From Thioalkalivibrio sp. XN8 (GTDB lineage Bacteria > Pseudomonadota > Gammaproteobacteria > Steroidobacterales > XN24), in NCBI RefSeq assembly GCF_011058255.1, contig NZ_JAALFH010000016.1, positions 18,353 through 82,352 on the forward strand: a stretch of 64,000 bases of DNA, written 5' to 3'. Below the pieces are notes generated by a model. The model worked only from the letters and a program-made list of their open reading frames with translations. It was not told the DNA's origin and did not search any database. The position numbers were made by a program, and so were the translations under genes. How positions within the stretch are numbered: position 1 is the first letter of the stretch; every line of letters starts with the position of its first letter. Below, piece after piece: positions 51,932 through 62,250 of the stretch.

Positions 51932-52770
51932 GCGGGCGGCGAGCGGCCGGCTTCGGCCTGGCGGAGGTGCTGGTCGCGCTGGCGCTGGGGCTGCTGCTGG
52001 CGCTGATGATCACCACCCTGCATGCCCGCATCCTGCGCCTGGCGCTCGATGCCGGCTCGGCGGCGGACGCCCAGGACGCGCTCAGGATCGCCATGGCGGT
52101 GCTGGAGCACGATCTCGCGCACACGGCCTACTGGGGCCCGGCGCCCGACGCCGCCCAGATCGCCGGGCGCCGGGCCGGTGCGGCCCCGCTCGCCGCGGCG
52201 GTCGGCGGCGACTGCGGCCCCGGCTGGAGCATCGACCTCGACGCGGCGCTGCAGGCCTGGTCGGCGGGCTGGCCGCTGGCCTGCCGGCCCTATCGCGGCG
52301 CGAGCCCGCTCGGCAGCGTCCTCGCCCTGCGCCGGGCATCCTCGGAGCCGGGCGATCCCGAGGCCGGCGTCCTGCAGGTGCAGGCAGACTACTGGGGCGG
52401 CCGGCTGGTCGCCGCCGGGGAAGCCGTGCCGCCCGGGCACGAGGGCCGGACCCTGGTCGCCCGCGCCTATTACGTCAGCCCGCACTCGACCGGCGCCGCC
52501 CGGCAGCCTTCGCTGCGACGCAAGACCCTGCAGCGCGGCCCGCGCATCGTCGACGAGGAAGTGATGCCGGGCATCGCGGCGCTGGAAGTCCTGCTGGGGG
52601 TCGACCACGACGCGCCGGGCACCGCCGGGCACGGCCTGCCGGACGCCTTCGTCGCGCCCGAGTCGGCGAGCGGCCCCATCGTCGCGGTGCGCATCACGCT
52701 CCGCAGCGCGGAGGCGAGCGACCTCGCCATGACCCGCACCATCGCGCTGCGCAACGGGCCGGTCGGATGA
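51928..52770 (+). CDS. pilW: type IV pilus assembly protein PilW
   Basis: 280 residues. Starts with GTG at 51928, overlapping pilV (GTGA), with GTAGGAG 7 bases upstream. Prepilin segment RRAAGFGLAEVLVALALGLLLALMIT, cleavage at Gly before FGLAEVL, then QDALRIAMAVLEHDLAHTAYWG, the PilW pattern. C-terminal globular domain is large as in the family. Confidence 0.9.
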   Translation: MSGRRAAGFGLAEVLVALALGLLLALMITTLHARILRLALDAGSAADAQDALRIAMAVLEHDLAHTAYWGPAPDAAQIAGRRAGAAPLAAAVGGDCGPGWSIDLDAALQAWSAGWPLACRPYRGASPLGSVLALRRASSEPGDPEAGVLQVQADYWGGRLVAAGEAVPPGHEGRTLVARAYYVSPHSTGAARQPSLRRKTLQRGPRIVDEEVMPGIAALEVLLGVDHDAPGTAGHGLPDAFVAPESASGPIVAVRITLRSAEASDLAMTRTIALRNGPVG

Positions 52771-53204
52771 GGCGCCGGGCCGAGGGCGCGGTCCTGGTGG
52801 TCGTGCTGGCCTTCCTGGCCGCCGGCGCGCTGCTCTCCTCCGCCGTCGGCCGCACCGCGGCGCTCGAGCTCGCCATGACCGAGCAGGGCCTGTCGCGGCT
52901 GCAGGCCGGCCTGGCCGCCGAGGCCGGCGTGGCCGCCGCCCTGCAGGCCCGGGGCTGGTCGGCGGCCGGGCGCTGGGAAGGCACGGGGGCCCTGCCCTAC
53001 GGCGGCGCCTGGCGCGCCACGGTCGAGCTGGTCGCGGCCCGGCTCGTCCCCGGCGGCGGTCCGGCCGAATGGGTCTTCGAGATTCGCAGCATCGGCGCCG
53101 CCGGGACGGCCCGCGCCACGGTGTCGCGGGGATTCGCCGTCCGGGGCGCGCTGCCCGGCACCCCGCAGCCGACCTGGTGGCGCCGAACGGGAGCCGAGCC
53201 GTGA
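52767..53204 (+). CDS. pilX: type IV pilus assembly protein PilX
   Basis: 145 residues. MRRRAEGAVLVVVLAFLAAGALLSSAVGRTA has the PilX-like prepilin start: GAVLVVVL without a +5 Glu, as is common for PilX/GspK-like minor pilins. ATG 52767 overlaps pilW by 4 bases. The next gene is pilE rather than pilY1. Confidence 0.82.
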   Translation: MRRRAEGAVLVVVLAFLAAGALLSSAVGRTAALELAMTEQGLSRLQAGLAAEAGVAAALQARGWSAAGRWEGTGALPYGGAWRATVELVAARLVPGGGPAEWVFEIRSIGAAGTARATVSRGFAVRGALPGTPQPTWWRRTGAEP

Positions 53205-53611
53205 AGCGCGGCTTCACGCTGGTGGAAGTGCTCGCCTGCATGGCTATCGTCGCCATCCTGGCGGCGCTCGCCATCCCGTCCTGGCAGTCGCTGCTCCAGC
53301 GCACCCGCCGCGTCGATGCGGCCGCCGCGCTGCACGCCGTGGCCACGGCGCAGGAGCGGTTTCGCCTGGTACACGGGCGCTACGCCGACACGGCGGCGCC
53401 GGCGCCGCCGGTGGGCTTGGGACTGGGGACAAGCGAACGGGGCTGGTATCGGCTGCGGATCGAGCGGGCCGACGAATCCGGCTTCATCGCCAGCGCGCGC
53501 CCGGCGGCGGGATCGCCCCAGGCGCGGGACCGGGACTGCCGGCTGCTGACCATCGACCAGGCGGGGGTCCGCAACTCGGGGCCCGGGCCGCCCGAGCGCT
53601 GCTGGCCGTGA
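53201..53611 (+). CDS. pilE: type IV minor pilin PilE
   Basis: 136 residues, GTG at 53201 overlapping pilX by 4 bases. MKRGFTLVEVLACMAIVAILAALAIPSW is a classic prepilin start (Gly-Phe-Thr-Leu-Val-Glu, Glu at +5). A TAQERFRLVHGRYADT segment and two C-terminal cysteines (RDCRLLTIDQAG, PERCW) form the D-region disulfide. Last gene of the minor pilin run; tail-to-tail with ispH, 18 bases apart. Confidence 0.9.
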   Translation: MKRGFTLVEVLACMAIVAILAALAIPSWQSLLQRTRRVDAAAALHAVATAQERFRLVHGRYADTAAPAPPVGLGLGTSERGWYRLRIERADESGFIASARPAAGSPQARDRDCRLLTIDQAGVRNSGPGPPERCWP

Positions 53612-53629
53612 CCGGGCGGAGGCGACGCC

Positions 53630-54568
53630 TCAGGCCGAGCGCAGTACCTTGGGCAGCGAGAACACCACGTGCTCCTCGCGGCCCTTGACCTCCTCGGTCG
53701 TTTCCCCGCCCCAGTCCTTGAGGCGCGCGACCACCTGCTGCACCAGGACCTCGGGCGCGGAGGCGCCGGCGGTCACCCCGACGGTGCCGCAATCCTCGAA
53801 CCACTCGCGCTGCAGGTCGTCCGCGCCGTCCACCATGTAGCCGGGGATGCCGGCCTTGAGCGCGATCTCCTTCAGGCGGCTGGAGTTCGAGCTGGTCTGC
53901 GAGCCCACCACCACGATCGCGTCGCATTGCCGCACGAGGTCCTTGACCGCGTCCTGGCGGTTCTGGGTGGCGTAGCAGATGTCTTCCTTGCGGGGGCTGG
54001 TGAGAGCCGGGAAGCGCGCCCTGAGCGCCTCGATCACCCGCGCCGTGTCGTCCACCGACAGCGTCGTCTGGGTCACGAAGGCGAGCTTGTCGGGATCCCT
54101 GACCTCCAGCTTCGCGGCGTCCCCGGGGTTCTCGACCAGGTAGATGTCGCCGCCCCGGCTCCGGTCGTACTGGCCCATGGTGCCCTCGACCTCGGGATGG
54201 CCGGCGTGGCCGATCAGGATGACTTCCCGGCCTTCCCGGCCGTAGCGCGACACCTCCATGTGGACCTTGGTGACCAGCGGGCAGGTCGCGTCGAAGACCT
54301 CGAGCCCGCGGCGCTCGGCCTCGGCCTGCACCGCCTTGGAGACGCCGTGGGCGCTGAAGATCACGGTGGCGCCGTCGGGCACCTCGTCGAGCTCGTCCAC
54401 GAACACGGCGCCCAGGTTGCGCAGGCGGTCCACCACGTAGCGGTTGTGCACCACCTCGTGCCGGACGTAGATCGGCGCACCGAACATTTTCAGCGCGCGC
54501 TCCACGATGTCGATGGCGCGGTCGACGCCGGCGCAGAAGCCGCGCGGGTTGGCCAGCAGGATCTTCAT
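53630..54568 (-). CDS. ispH: 4-hydroxy-3-methylbut-2-enyl diphosphate reductase
   Basis: 312 residues. Fe-S enzyme of the last MEP step. Cluster cysteines are in [13 protein letters not shown] (C12), [12 protein letters not shown] and [35 protein letters not shown] (with the proton-donor Glu) and [10 protein letters not shown] are all present. ATG at 54568 ([10 protein letters not shown]). Separated from the tricorn-like peptidase by 23 bases. Confidence 0.97.
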   Translation of the reverse strand: MKILLANPRGFCAGVDRAIDIVERALKMFGAPIYVRHEVVHNRYVVDRLRNLGAVFVDELDEVPDGATVIFSAHGVSKAVQAEAERRGLEVFDATCPLVTKVHMEVSRYGREGREVILIGHAGHPEVEGTMGQYDRSRGGDIYLVENPGDAAKLEVRDPDKLAFVTQTTLSVDDTARVIEALRARFPALTSPRKEDICYATQNRQDAVKDLVRQCDAIVVVGSQTSSNSSRLKEIALKAGIPGYMVDGADDLQREWFEDCGTVGVTAGASAPEVLVQQVVARLKDWGGETTEEVKGREEHVVFSLPKVLRSA

Positions 54569-54591
54569 GGGCGTAATCCTATCGCAGTTCC

Positions 54592-57500
54592 TTATTGCCG
54601 GAAGCGGAAATCGGTCGGCGCGGGCGGCGTCTCGATCTGCCGCGGCGGGCTGGCCTCCAGTTCCCGCAGGAGCACCTCGACCGCCTTCTCCAGGCTCGGG
54701 TCGCGGCCCGCCGCAATGGCCTCGGGCCGGTCGATGACCTCGATGTCCGGCGCCACGCCCTCGTCTTCCACCGCCCACTCGCCGTCGGTGTCGAGGAAGC
54801 GGAAGGTGGCGGGAATCAGGCTGCCGCCGTCGGCCAGGCCCGGGTTGCCGCTGATCCCGATCAGGCCGCCCCAGGTGCGCGTGCCGATCAGCGGGCCCAG
54901 CCCCTGCTTGCGGAAGTAATACGGCAGGGCGTCGCCGCCCGAGCTGGCCAGGCCGTTGATCAGCATGGCCTTGGGGCCGTCGTGGCTGAGCAGCGGCCGC
55001 GGCTGCGGCTCGAAGCCGCGCCACACCCAGTAGTTCAGCGGGGTGCGCGCCAGCAGCTCGATCATGCGGTCGGGAATGAAGCCGCCGCCGTTGTAGCGGT
55101 CGTCGATGATCAGCGCTTCGCGCCGGGCCTCTGCAAGCATGCCCTTGAACAGCTCCCGGTTGCCCTCCACCGCCGTGTTGGGCACATGGATGTAGCCGAT
55201 CCGGCCGCCGGAGAGCTCGTGCACGCGCCGCCGGTTCTCGGTCACCCAGTCGAGGTAGCGCAGCGACGTCTCGCTGGTCACCGTCTTGACGCGCTCGACG
55301 CGCGCGCCGCGCTCGCTCGGCCGGTCGTTGAGCGTCAGCTCGACCACCCGGCCGCCCTTGTTCTGCAGCAGCCGGTAGAAGTTGTCGACGCCCTTCGTGC
55401 TGACGCCGTCCACCGCCAGGATGAAATCGCCTGCGGCGGCCATGACGCCCGCCTCGGTCAGCGGCGAGCGGTAGTAGTCGTGCCAGTTCTCGCCCGGGAA
55501 GATATGGGCGATCCGGAAGTAGCCCGACTCGTGCCGCTCGATCTCGGCTCCCAGCAGGCCGCCCGGCTTGCGCTCGACGCCCGGGGTGTCGGGGCTGCTG
55601 TTGACGTAGATGTGGCCGGCGTTCAGCTCGCCGCCGATCTCGCCGAAAATGTAGTCGAGGTCGGCGCGGTGAGCGACGTGCGGGACCAGCGGCGCATAGC
55701 GCTCGCGGATGGCTTCCCAGTCCTGGCCATGGTGGCCGGGGTCCCAGAACCAGTCGCGCAGGATGCGCCAGCCGTCCACGTACATCTGCTGCCACTCGAC
55801 CTTCGGGTCGATGAGCATTTCCATGCGGTCGAGCTTCAGCGCCGTCTTGCCGGCGTCCACGTCCGGCTTGGCGTCGGCGATGCCGAACTTGTCCCCCTGG
55901 CGCCACAGCAGCTTCTTGCCGTCCGCCGAGAGCTCATAGCCGGTCACGCCGTCCAGCACTTTCTTCGCTTCGCGCTGCTCGAGATCGTAGTAGTGCAGCT
56001 CGTTGCCGTTGCCCTGCTGGGCCTTGACGAAGAACAGGCCGCCCTCGTTCGCCGCCAGGCCGACATAGTTGGCCGAGGGCACGTCGAGCACCGTGACGCG
56101 GTCGTTGAAGCCTGCCAGGTCGAAGCGCAGCGGCGCGGGCTGCTCCTTCTTCTCCTCGTCCTTGCCCTTGTCCTCGCTGCCGTCGGCGCGCGGCTTCACC
56201 TCGTCGCTGCGCGGCCGGTTGAGCGCCGGGCCGTCGGCGGCCAGGGTGGCGGCGAAGATGCGGGTGGCGTTGTTGTAGAGATAGTTGAACTCGTAGCTCG
56301 AGAACACCAAGTTCCAGTCGCGGGTCGACGTGAAGTACAGGTAGCGGCCCTGTGGGTCGAAGGCCGGGCTCTGCTCGTTGGTCGCATCCTCGGTCAGCTG
56401 CGACGCCTTGCCGGAGTCCACCGAGTAGACCCAGATGGAGCTGTTGTAGCTCTCGTTGACCTTGGTGTAGGCCAGCCACTTGCTGTCGGGCGACCAGGTG
56501 TACTGGGTCAGGTTGCGGAAGGAGTTGCTGGTGTAGCGGGTGGTGTCGACGACGCTCACCCGGCCGCTGTCCACGTCCACCACGCTGAGGGTGTTGTTGC
56601 TGTCGGCGAAGGCCAGCTTTTTCGAGTCGGGCGACCAGACCGGCGGGAAGCGCCAGATCCTGCCGTCGCGGGTGACCTGCCTCGGCTCGCCGCTGCCGTC
56701 CTGGGCCCGGAGATAGATCTCGTACTCGCCGGTCGCGTCGGACAGATAGGCGATCCAGCGCCCGTCCGGCGACCAGCTGACGCTGATCTCGCGCGCGGCC
56801 GGCGTGCGCGAGATATTGCGGATCTCGCCATGCTCGGCCGGCACGGTGAAAATCTCGCCGCGCGCGCCGAACACGGCGCGCTCGCCGCCCGGCGCGATAC
56901 CGAAGCTCTCGATACTGGACGCGACGTTCTTGAAGCTCGGCAGCACGTGCGGCCGGTCGCCCCGGACCTGGATGGGGATGCGCCGCGTCTCGGCGGTGGC
57001 CGGGTCGTGCAGCCAGAGGTAACCGCCATTCTCGAACACGATGCGCCGCCGGTCCGAACTCGGCCAGAGCACGTCGAACTCGTCGAAGTCGGTGACCTTG
57101 CCGACGTTGCCGCCGTCGAGGTCCATGGCGAACAGGTTCAGGGTGAAGTCGCGGTCGGAAACGAAATACACGCGGCCGTCCACCCACATCGGCTGGTGGT
57201 CGGTGCCGACGAAATCGGTCAGCCGCTGGGAGGTGTTGTTGACCAGGTCGTAGGTCCAGACGTCCTGGGCGCGACCGCCGCGATGCCGCTTCCAGGTGCG
57301 GAACTCGCGGTCGATGGGCGTGTACACATAGGTGTTGCCGTCGGCGGAGAGCATGCCGCCGCCGGTCTCGGGCGGGCCCAGCGGCTGCTCCATGCCGCCC
57401 GCAAAAGGCACCAGCATGGGCACGCCATCGCGCTCGCCGTAGGGCGTCCGGTTGGCGCGCACCAGGATGTGCTGGCCGTCCGGCGTCCAGTCCAGCACCC

Positions 57501-57858
57501 GGTAGTCGGTGCCGCCGCGCGGCGGCATGGGGCCGACGTCGGTATAGAAGGTCAGCTGTCGCGGCGTGCCGCCGGCCGCCGGCATCACCCACACCTGGCG
57601 GGTGCCGGTGTATTCGGCCGAGAAGGCGATCCACCGGCCGTCCGGGGAAAACTTCGGGTACAGCTCCTGCCCCTCGTCCGAGGTCAGCCGCTGGGCGGCG
57701 CCGCCGGCGGTCGAGGCGGTGTAGATGTCGCCGCCATAAACGAAAGCCACGCGGTCGCCCCAGATGTCCGGGAAGCGCAGCAGGCGCGTGTCTTCCTCGG
57801 CAGCGTGAACGGACGGGATGGCGACGAGCGCCAGCAGCATCGGGACCAGGAATCTCAT
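54592..57858 (-). CDS. tricorn-like S41 peptidase with beta-propeller
   Basis: 1088 residues with a signal peptide ([19 protein letters not shown], cleaved near 19), so periplasmic or secreted. N-terminal beta-propeller of WD40/TolB-like repeats ([28 protein letters not shown], and similar, residues about 30-620). Then comes a linker with a helix, a PDZ domain (about 735-850) and an S41 catalytic domain. The catalytic Ser should lie in [14 protein letters not shown] (residues 972-973). ATG at 57858 has GGAGGT 6 bases upstream; the frame is open for 13 more codons. It digests peptides, possibly with the oligopeptide importer's substrates as products, though no link is shown. It occupies the place between lspA and ispH where fkpB is usual. 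Confidence 0.92.
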   Translation of the reverse strand: MRFLVPMLLALVAIPSVHAAEEDTRLLRFPDIWGDRVAFVYGGDIYTASTAGGAAQRLTSDEGQELYPKFSPDGRWIAFSAEYTGTRQVWVMPAAGGTPRQLTFYTDVGPMPPRGGTDYRVLDWTPDGQHILVRANRTPYGERDGVPMLVPFAGGMEQPLGPPETGGGMLSADGNTYVYTPIDREFRTWKRHRGGRAQDVWTYDLVNNTSQRLTDFVGTDHQPMWVDGRVYFVSDRDFTLNLFAMDLDGGNVGKVTDFDEFDVLWPSSDRRRIVFENGGYLWLHDPATAETRRIPIQVRGDRPHVLPSFKNVASSIESFGIAPGGERAVFGARGEIFTVPAEHGEIRNISRTPAAREISVSWSPDGRWIAYLSDATGEYEIYLRAQDGSGEPRQVTRDGRIWRFPPVWSPDSKKLAFADSNNTLSVVDVDSGRVSVVDTTRYTSNSFRNLTQYTWSPDSKWLAYTKVNESYNSSIWVYSVDSGKASQLTEDATNEQSPAFDPQGRYLYFTSTRDWNLVFSSYEFNYLYNNATRIFAATLAADGPALNRPRSDEVKPRADGSEDKGKDEEKKEQPAPLRFDLAGFNDRVTVLDVPSANYVGLAANEGGLFFVKAQQGNGNELHYYDLEQREAKKVLDGVTGYELSADGKKLLWRQGDKFGIADAKPDVDAGKTALKLDRMEMLIDPKVEWQQMYVDGWRILRDWFWDPGHHGQDWEAIRERYAPLVPHVAHRADLDYIFGEIGGELNAGHIYVNSSPDTPGVERKPGGLLGAEIERHESGYFRIAHIFPGENWHDYYRSPLTEAGVMAAAGDFILAVDGVSTKGVDNFYRLLQNKGGRVVELTLNDRPSERGARVERVKTVTSETSLRYLDWVTENRRRVHELSGGRIGYIHVPNTAVEGNRELFKGMLAEARREALIIDDRYNGGGFIPDRMIELLARTPLNYWVWRGFEPQPRPLLSHDGPKAMLINGLASSGGDALPYYFRKQGLGPLIGTRTWGGLIGISGNPGLADGGSLIPATFRFLDTDGEWAVEDEGVAPDIEVIDRPEAIAAGRDPSLEKAVEVLLRELEASPPRQIETPPAPTDFRFRQ

Positions 57859-57912
57859 GCCGGACCTCCGGAGAAGATATTGTTTTCTTTTCGACAAGGG
57901 GTTGTTGACCGC

Positions 57913-58431
57913 CTAGATCAACTTTTGTTTCCGGCGGCCCTCGTAGAAGCTGTCGATGATCAACATTACGGCACCCACCGTGATGGCCGAGTCGGCGACG
58001 TTGAAGGCGGGGAAGAACCACTGCTGCCAGTGGACGCTGATGAAGTCGATCACGTAGCCGTGGGCGACGCGGTCGATCACGTTGCCCACCGCCCCGCCGA
58101 CCACCAGCGCCAGGGCGGCCGCGAGCCAGCCGTGCCCCTGCTTCGGCAGGCGCCGCAGCCAGACCACGACCAGCGCCGTCACCAGGACCGCGATAGCGAT
58201 GAAGAACCAGCGCTGCCAGCCGCCGGCGTCGGCCAGGAAGCTGAAGGCCGCGCCGGTGTTGTGCAGGTGGGTCAGGCCGAACACCGGCAGGATCTCGACG
58301 CGCTCGTACAGCGCCAGGTTGTGCGTGACCAGCCACTTCGTGAACTGGTCGGCGACCACGATGGCCGCCGAGAGCCAGAGCCAGCCCAGCGCCCCGCGGG
58401 GCGTGCTCGTGGTGCCCGTGGTCTCGTTCAT
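57913..58431 (-). CDS. lspA: lipoprotein signal peptidase
   Basis: 172 residues, four transmembrane helices. Catalytic Asp pair in GGAVGNVIDRVAHGYVIDFI and FNVADSAITVG, and Asn in HLHNTGAAFSF. Removes lipoprotein signal peptides after lipidation. Start ATG 58431 has GGAGG 8 bases upstream, better than ATG 58437, and overlaps the ileS stop by 4 bases. Confidence 0.96.
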   Translation of the reverse strand: MNETTGTTSTPRGALGWLWLSAAIVVADQFTKWLVTHNLALYERVEILPVFGLTHLHNTGAAFSFLADAGGWQRWFFIAIAVLVTALVVVWLRRLPKQGHGWLAAALALVVGGAVGNVIDRVAHGYVIDFISVHWQQWFFPAFNVADSAITVGAVMLIIDSFYEGRRKQKLI

Positions 58432-61253
58432 GCCCATTGCCTCCGCTCGCCCTCGCCAGCCAGGTTGGTGGCGCAGCGGCCACAGATTTCGGGATGCTCC
58501 GGGTCGCTGCCGACATCGGCGCGGCGGTGCCAGCAGCGCACGCACTTGGCATGATCCGTCGGGGTCGCCAGCGCCCACAGCTGGTCGTCGAAGCCTTCCA
58601 GCGGCGCGGCTTCCGGCGGCCGGCCGGCGAGCGGCTCGACCCGCACGTCCGAGGTTAGGAAGAGGAACCGCAGCTCATCGCCCGGCCGGCCGAGCTTTTC
58701 CGCCAGCCCGGGCTCGGCATACAGGACCAGCTCGGCATCCAGCGAGCCGCCGATCCGGCCCGCATTGCGCAGGGCTTCCAGCTGCCGGGCGACGGCGTCG
58801 CGCACCTCGTGCACCAGCTCCCAGTCGGGATCGTCAGCGCGCATCGGCACCGCCGGGAGCTCGTGCCAGGTCGAGAGCAGCACCGATCCTGGTCGCCCGC
58901 CCGGCAGGCTGGCCCATATCTCCTCGCTGGTGAAGGCCAGCACCGGCGCCAGCCAGCGCACCATGGCTTCGGCCACGTGGTACATCGCCGTCTGCGCCGA
59001 GCGGCGCGCGTGGCTGCGGCGCGGTGTGGTGTAGAGACGGTCCTTCAGCACGTCAAGGTAGAAGCCGCCCATGTCCAGCACGCAGAAGTTGTGCACCTTC
59101 TGGTAGATGTGGTGGAACTCGTAGTCGCCGTAGGCGCGCCGCACTTCCTCCTGCAGCGCCGCCGCCCGCGCGATCGCCCAGCGGTCCAGCGCGATCATCT
59201 GCTCCGGCGGCACGCTGTCGCTCGCCGGGTCGAAGCCGGCCAGGTTGCCGAGCAGGAAGCGGAAGGTGTTGCGCATGCGTCGGTAGGAGTCCGACATGCG
59301 TTTCAGGATCTCTTCCGAGACGCTGATCTCGCCGCGGTAATCGGTCGCCGCGACCCACAGGCGCAGGATGTCGGCGCCCAGCGTGCCCAGCACCTTCTGC
59401 GGCGCGATCACGTTGCCCAGGCTCTTGGACATCTTGCGGCCCTTCTCGTCCACGGTGAAGCCGTGGGTCAGGACCGCGCGGTACGGCGCCTCGCCGTGCA
59501 TCGCCACTGAAGTGAGCAGCGAGCTCTGGAACCAGCCGCGGTGCTGGTCGGAGCCCTCGAGGTACAGGTCGGCCGGGAACCCCACCTCGGCGCGCGTGGC
59601 GCTGAGGCAGTGGTGCATCAGGCCTGAATCGACCCATACGTCCATGATGTCGCGCACCTTCTCGTAACGCGCGGCCTCCTCGCCCAGCAGCTCGGCGACG
59701 TCCAGCTCCCACCAGGCGTCGATACCGTCGCGCGCCACGCGCTGCGCCACCTCTTCGAGCAGTCGCACCGACTCGGGATGCGGCTCACCGGTCTCGCGGT
59801 CGACGAACAGGGCGATCGGCACGCCCCAGCTGCGCTGGCGCGAGATGCACCAGTCGGGCCGGCCCTCGACCATGGCGCGGATGCGGTTCTCGCCCCAGGC
59901 GGGCATCCACTGCACCTTGCCTATGGCCGCGACCGCCCCGGCCCTCAGCCCCTCGCGGTCCATGCTGATGAACCACTGCGGCGTGGCGCGAAAGATCAGC
60001 GGCGTCTTGTGGCGCCAGCAGTGCGGGTAGCTGTGCTGCAAGCCCTCGTGGTGCAGCAGCGCGCCGCGTTCCCGCAGCAGCTCCACGATCGCCGGGTTGG
60101 CCTCGAACACAGTCTGGCCGGCAACGAACTCCGTGCCGGGCCTGAAGCGGCCGTCATCGCCGACCGGGTTCTCCACTGGGAGGTCGTAGCGCTGGCCCAC
60201 GACGAAGTCGTCGTGGCCGTGGCCGGGCGCCGTGTGCACCGCGCCCGTGCCGGCCTCGATGGTGACGTGCTCGCCCAGGATCACCGGCACCTCCCGTTCC
60301 AGGAAGGGATGCCTCAGCCTGAGCCCTTCCAGGGCGGCGCCGCGGCAAACCGCGAGCTCCTCGAAGTGCTCGATGCCCCAGCGCCGGGTGGCCTGCGCCA
60401 GCAGGTCGCGCGCCACCACGATGCGCTCCGGTCCGGCTTCCCCGGCAAAGCTGATCAGCGCGTACTCGAGCTCCGGGTGCAGCGCCACGGCCTGGTTGGC
60501 GGGCAGCGTCCACGGCGTGGTGGTCCAGATCGGAATCGACAGCAGCCCCGCGGTGTTGCCGCGGGCGTCGCCGCCGAAGGCGTCCAGCGCGGCCGCCTCG
60601 TCCATCACCACGAAGCGCACGTCGATCGCCGGCGACTTCTTGTCGGCGTACTCGACCTCGGCCTCGGCCAGCGCCGAGCCGCAGTCGAGGCACCAGTGCA
60701 CCGGCTTGAAGCCCTTGTAGACATGGCCGTTGGCGAAGATGCGGGCGAAAGCGCGCAGCTGCTCGGCCTCGTAGGCCGGGTCCATGGTCAGGTAGGGCCG
60801 CTCCCAGTCGCCGAGGATGCCGAGGCGGCGGAAGTCCTTGCGCTGGCCCTCCACCTGGGCCCGGGCAAACTCGCGGCACGCATCCCGGAACTCCCGCGGC
60901 GCGAGCTTCGCGCCGACCGGGCCGTACTCGCGCTCGACCACGAGTTCGATGGGCAGGCCGTGGCAGTCCCAGCCCGGGATGTAGGGTGCGTCGTAGCCGT
61001 CCAGGGTGCGGGAACGGATGACGATGTCCTTCAGGACCTTGTTGACGCAGTGGCCGAGGTGGATGTCGCCGTTGGCGTACGGGGGGCCGTCGGGCAGCAG
61101 GAAGGCCGGCCGGCCCTGCGCCGCCGCGCGCAGCTTGCCGTAGAAGTCGCGCGCCTCCCAGTCAGCCAGCATCGCCGGTTCGCGCTGCGCCAGCGCCGCG
61201 CGCATCGGGAAATCCGTCTGCGGCAGGTTCAGCGTGCTCTTGTAGTCAGCCAC
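58428..61253 (-). CDS. ileS: isoleucyl-tRNA synthetase
   Basis: 941 residues, E. coli-type length. HIGH motif appears as HLGH in PPYANGDIHLGHCVNK; the KMSKS loop is GRKMSKSLGN. The editing CP1 domain (about 200-395) contains TTPWTLPANQAVALHP. C-terminal zinc finger CVRCWHRRADVG...CGRCATNL has four cysteines. Start ATG 61253. lspA follows with a 4-base overlap; ribF precedes by 15 bases. Confidence 0.98.
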   Translation of the reverse strand: MADYKSTLNLPQTDFPMRAALAQREPAMLADWEARDFYGKLRAAAQGRPAFLLPDGPPYANGDIHLGHCVNKVLKDIVIRSRTLDGYDAPYIPGWDCHGLPIELVVEREYGPVGAKLAPREFRDACREFARAQVEGQRKDFRRLGILGDWERPYLTMDPAYEAEQLRAFARIFANGHVYKGFKPVHWCLDCGSALAEAEVEYADKKSPAIDVRFVVMDEAAALDAFGGDARGNTAGLLSIPIWTTTPWTLPANQAVALHPELEYALISFAGEAGPERIVVARDLLAQATRRWGIEHFEELAVCRGAALEGLRLRHPFLEREVPVILGEHVTIEAGTGAVHTAPGHGHDDFVVGQRYDLPVENPVGDDGRFRPGTEFVAGQTVFEANPAIVELLRERGALLHHEGLQHSYPHCWRHKTPLIFRATPQWFISMDREGLRAGAVAAIGKVQWMPAWGENRIRAMVEGRPDWCISRQRSWGVPIALFVDRETGEPHPESVRLLEEVAQRVARDGIDAWWELDVAELLGEEAARYEKVRDIMDVWVDSGLMHHCLSATRAEVGFPADLYLEGSDQHRGWFQSSLLTSVAMHGEAPYRAVLTHGFTVDEKGRKMSKSLGNVIAPQKVLGTLGADILRLWVAATDYRGEISVSEEILKRMSDSYRRMRNTFRFLLGNLAGFDPASDSVPPEQMIALDRWAIARAAALQEEVRRAYGDYEFHHIYQKVHNFCVLDMGGFYLDVLKDRLYTTPRRSHARRSAQTAMYHVAEAMVRWLAPVLAFTSEEIWASLPGGRPGSVLLSTWHELPAVPMRADDPDWELVHEVRDAVARQLEALRNAGRIGGSLDAELVLYAEPGLAEKLGRPGDELRFLFLTSDVRVEPLAGRPPEAAPLEGFDDQLWALATPTDHAKCVRCWHRRADVGSDPEHPEICGRCATNLAGEGERRQWA

Positions 61254-61268
61254 GTCGTCGTTCCTTTC

Positions 61269-62204
61269 TCAGTAGCCTGCCGCGGCGAGCGTGCGCCGGG
61301 CCTGCTCGGCATCGCGCTGCATCTGCGCCACCAGCGCATCCAGGTTCTCGAAGCGCCGCTCGTCCCGCAGGCGGGCCACGAAGTCGACCATGATACGACG
61401 ACCGTAGAGGTCGCCGCTGAACTCGAACAGGTGCACCTCCAGCAGCGGCTCGCTGCCGCCGACTGTCGGCCGCACGCCGAGGTTGGCCACGGCCGGCCAC
61501 GGCCTGTCCGCCAGCCCCCGGACCAGCACCGCGAACACGCCGGTCACCGGCAGCACGCGCCGGCCGGGCCGCAGGTTGGCGGTCGGGAAACCGATCCGCC
61601 GCCCGCGCCGGTCGCCCTCCACCACCCGCCCGCTCATCCCGAAATGGCGCCCCAGCAGCCGCTTCGCGAGGCCCAGGTCGCCGGCCGCGAGGGCCGCCCG
61701 CACGGCCGTGCTGCTCACGCGGAGACCGTCGATGGTGCGGGTCGGGGTGTCGGCCACCTCGAAGCCATGCTGTCGCCCGGCTTCCTGGAGAGTAGCGAAA
61801 TTGCCGGCCCGGTCCCGCCCGAAGCGGAAATCGTCGCCGATCACGAGGTACCGCGTGCCCAGGCCCTCGACCAGGTAATCGCGGATGAAATCTTCCGGCG
61901 GGAGCGCGGCCATCGCGGCGTCGAAGCGGGCGCAGAACAGGCGATCGATGCCGAGCGCCGCCAGGGCCTGGCACTTCTCGCGGAAGCGCATCAGCCGCGG
62001 CGGCGCGGCAGCGCCCATGAAATATTCCCGCGCCGTGGGTTCGAAGCTCATCACCACCGCCGGCAGGCCGCGCTCGCGGGCCGCGCCGGTCAGCCCGGCC
62101 AGGACCGCGCGGTGACCCAGGTGCAGGCCGTCGAAGTTGCCGATGGTGACGGCCGAGCCGCGGTGCCCGGGACGCAGGTTGTACTTGCCGCGAATCAGTT
62201 CCAA
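61269..62204 (-). CDS. ribF: bifunctional riboflavin kinase / FAD synthetase
   Basis: 311 residues (E. coli 313). N-terminal nucleotidyltransferase: VTIGNFDGLHLGHRAVLAGL and VIGDDFRFGRDRAGN. C-terminal kinase: RRIGFPTANLRPGRRVLPVTGVFAV and LEVHLFEFSGDLYG. It makes FMN and FAD. I chose TTG at 62204 (LELIRGKYNLRP), which aligns with the family's start; a GTG at 62246 would overlap a TATAAT box (62250-62255) that is a plausible extra promoter at the murJ end. 46 bases after murJ. Confidence 0.95.
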   Translation of the reverse strand: MELIRGKYNLRPGHRGSAVTIGNFDGLHLGHRAVLAGLTGAARERGLPAVVMSFEPTAREYFMGAAAPPRLMRFREKCQALAALGIDRLFCARFDAAMAALPPEDFIRDYLVEGLGTRYLVIGDDFRFGRDRAGNFATLQEAGRQHGFEVADTPTRTIDGLRVSSTAVRAALAAGDLGLAKRLLGRHFGMSGRVVEGDRRGRRIGFPTANLRPGRRVLPVTGVFAVLVRGLADRPWPAVANLGVRPTVGGSEPLLEVHLFEFSGDLYGRRIMVDFVARLRDERRFENLDALVAQMQRDAEQARRTLAAAGY

Positions 62205-62250
62205 GACCGTATCCGGTAGCGCCCCGCCGCGCGGGCCCAAAGACACCGGA

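Noticed and set aside
54595..58554. 1319-residue open frame on the plus strand
   Set aside because: It lies antisense to the tricorn-like peptidase and lspA, both of which have clear motifs. Its residues are Arg/Ala/Gly/His/Val-rich without domains, as expected of a GC-rich antisense frame.
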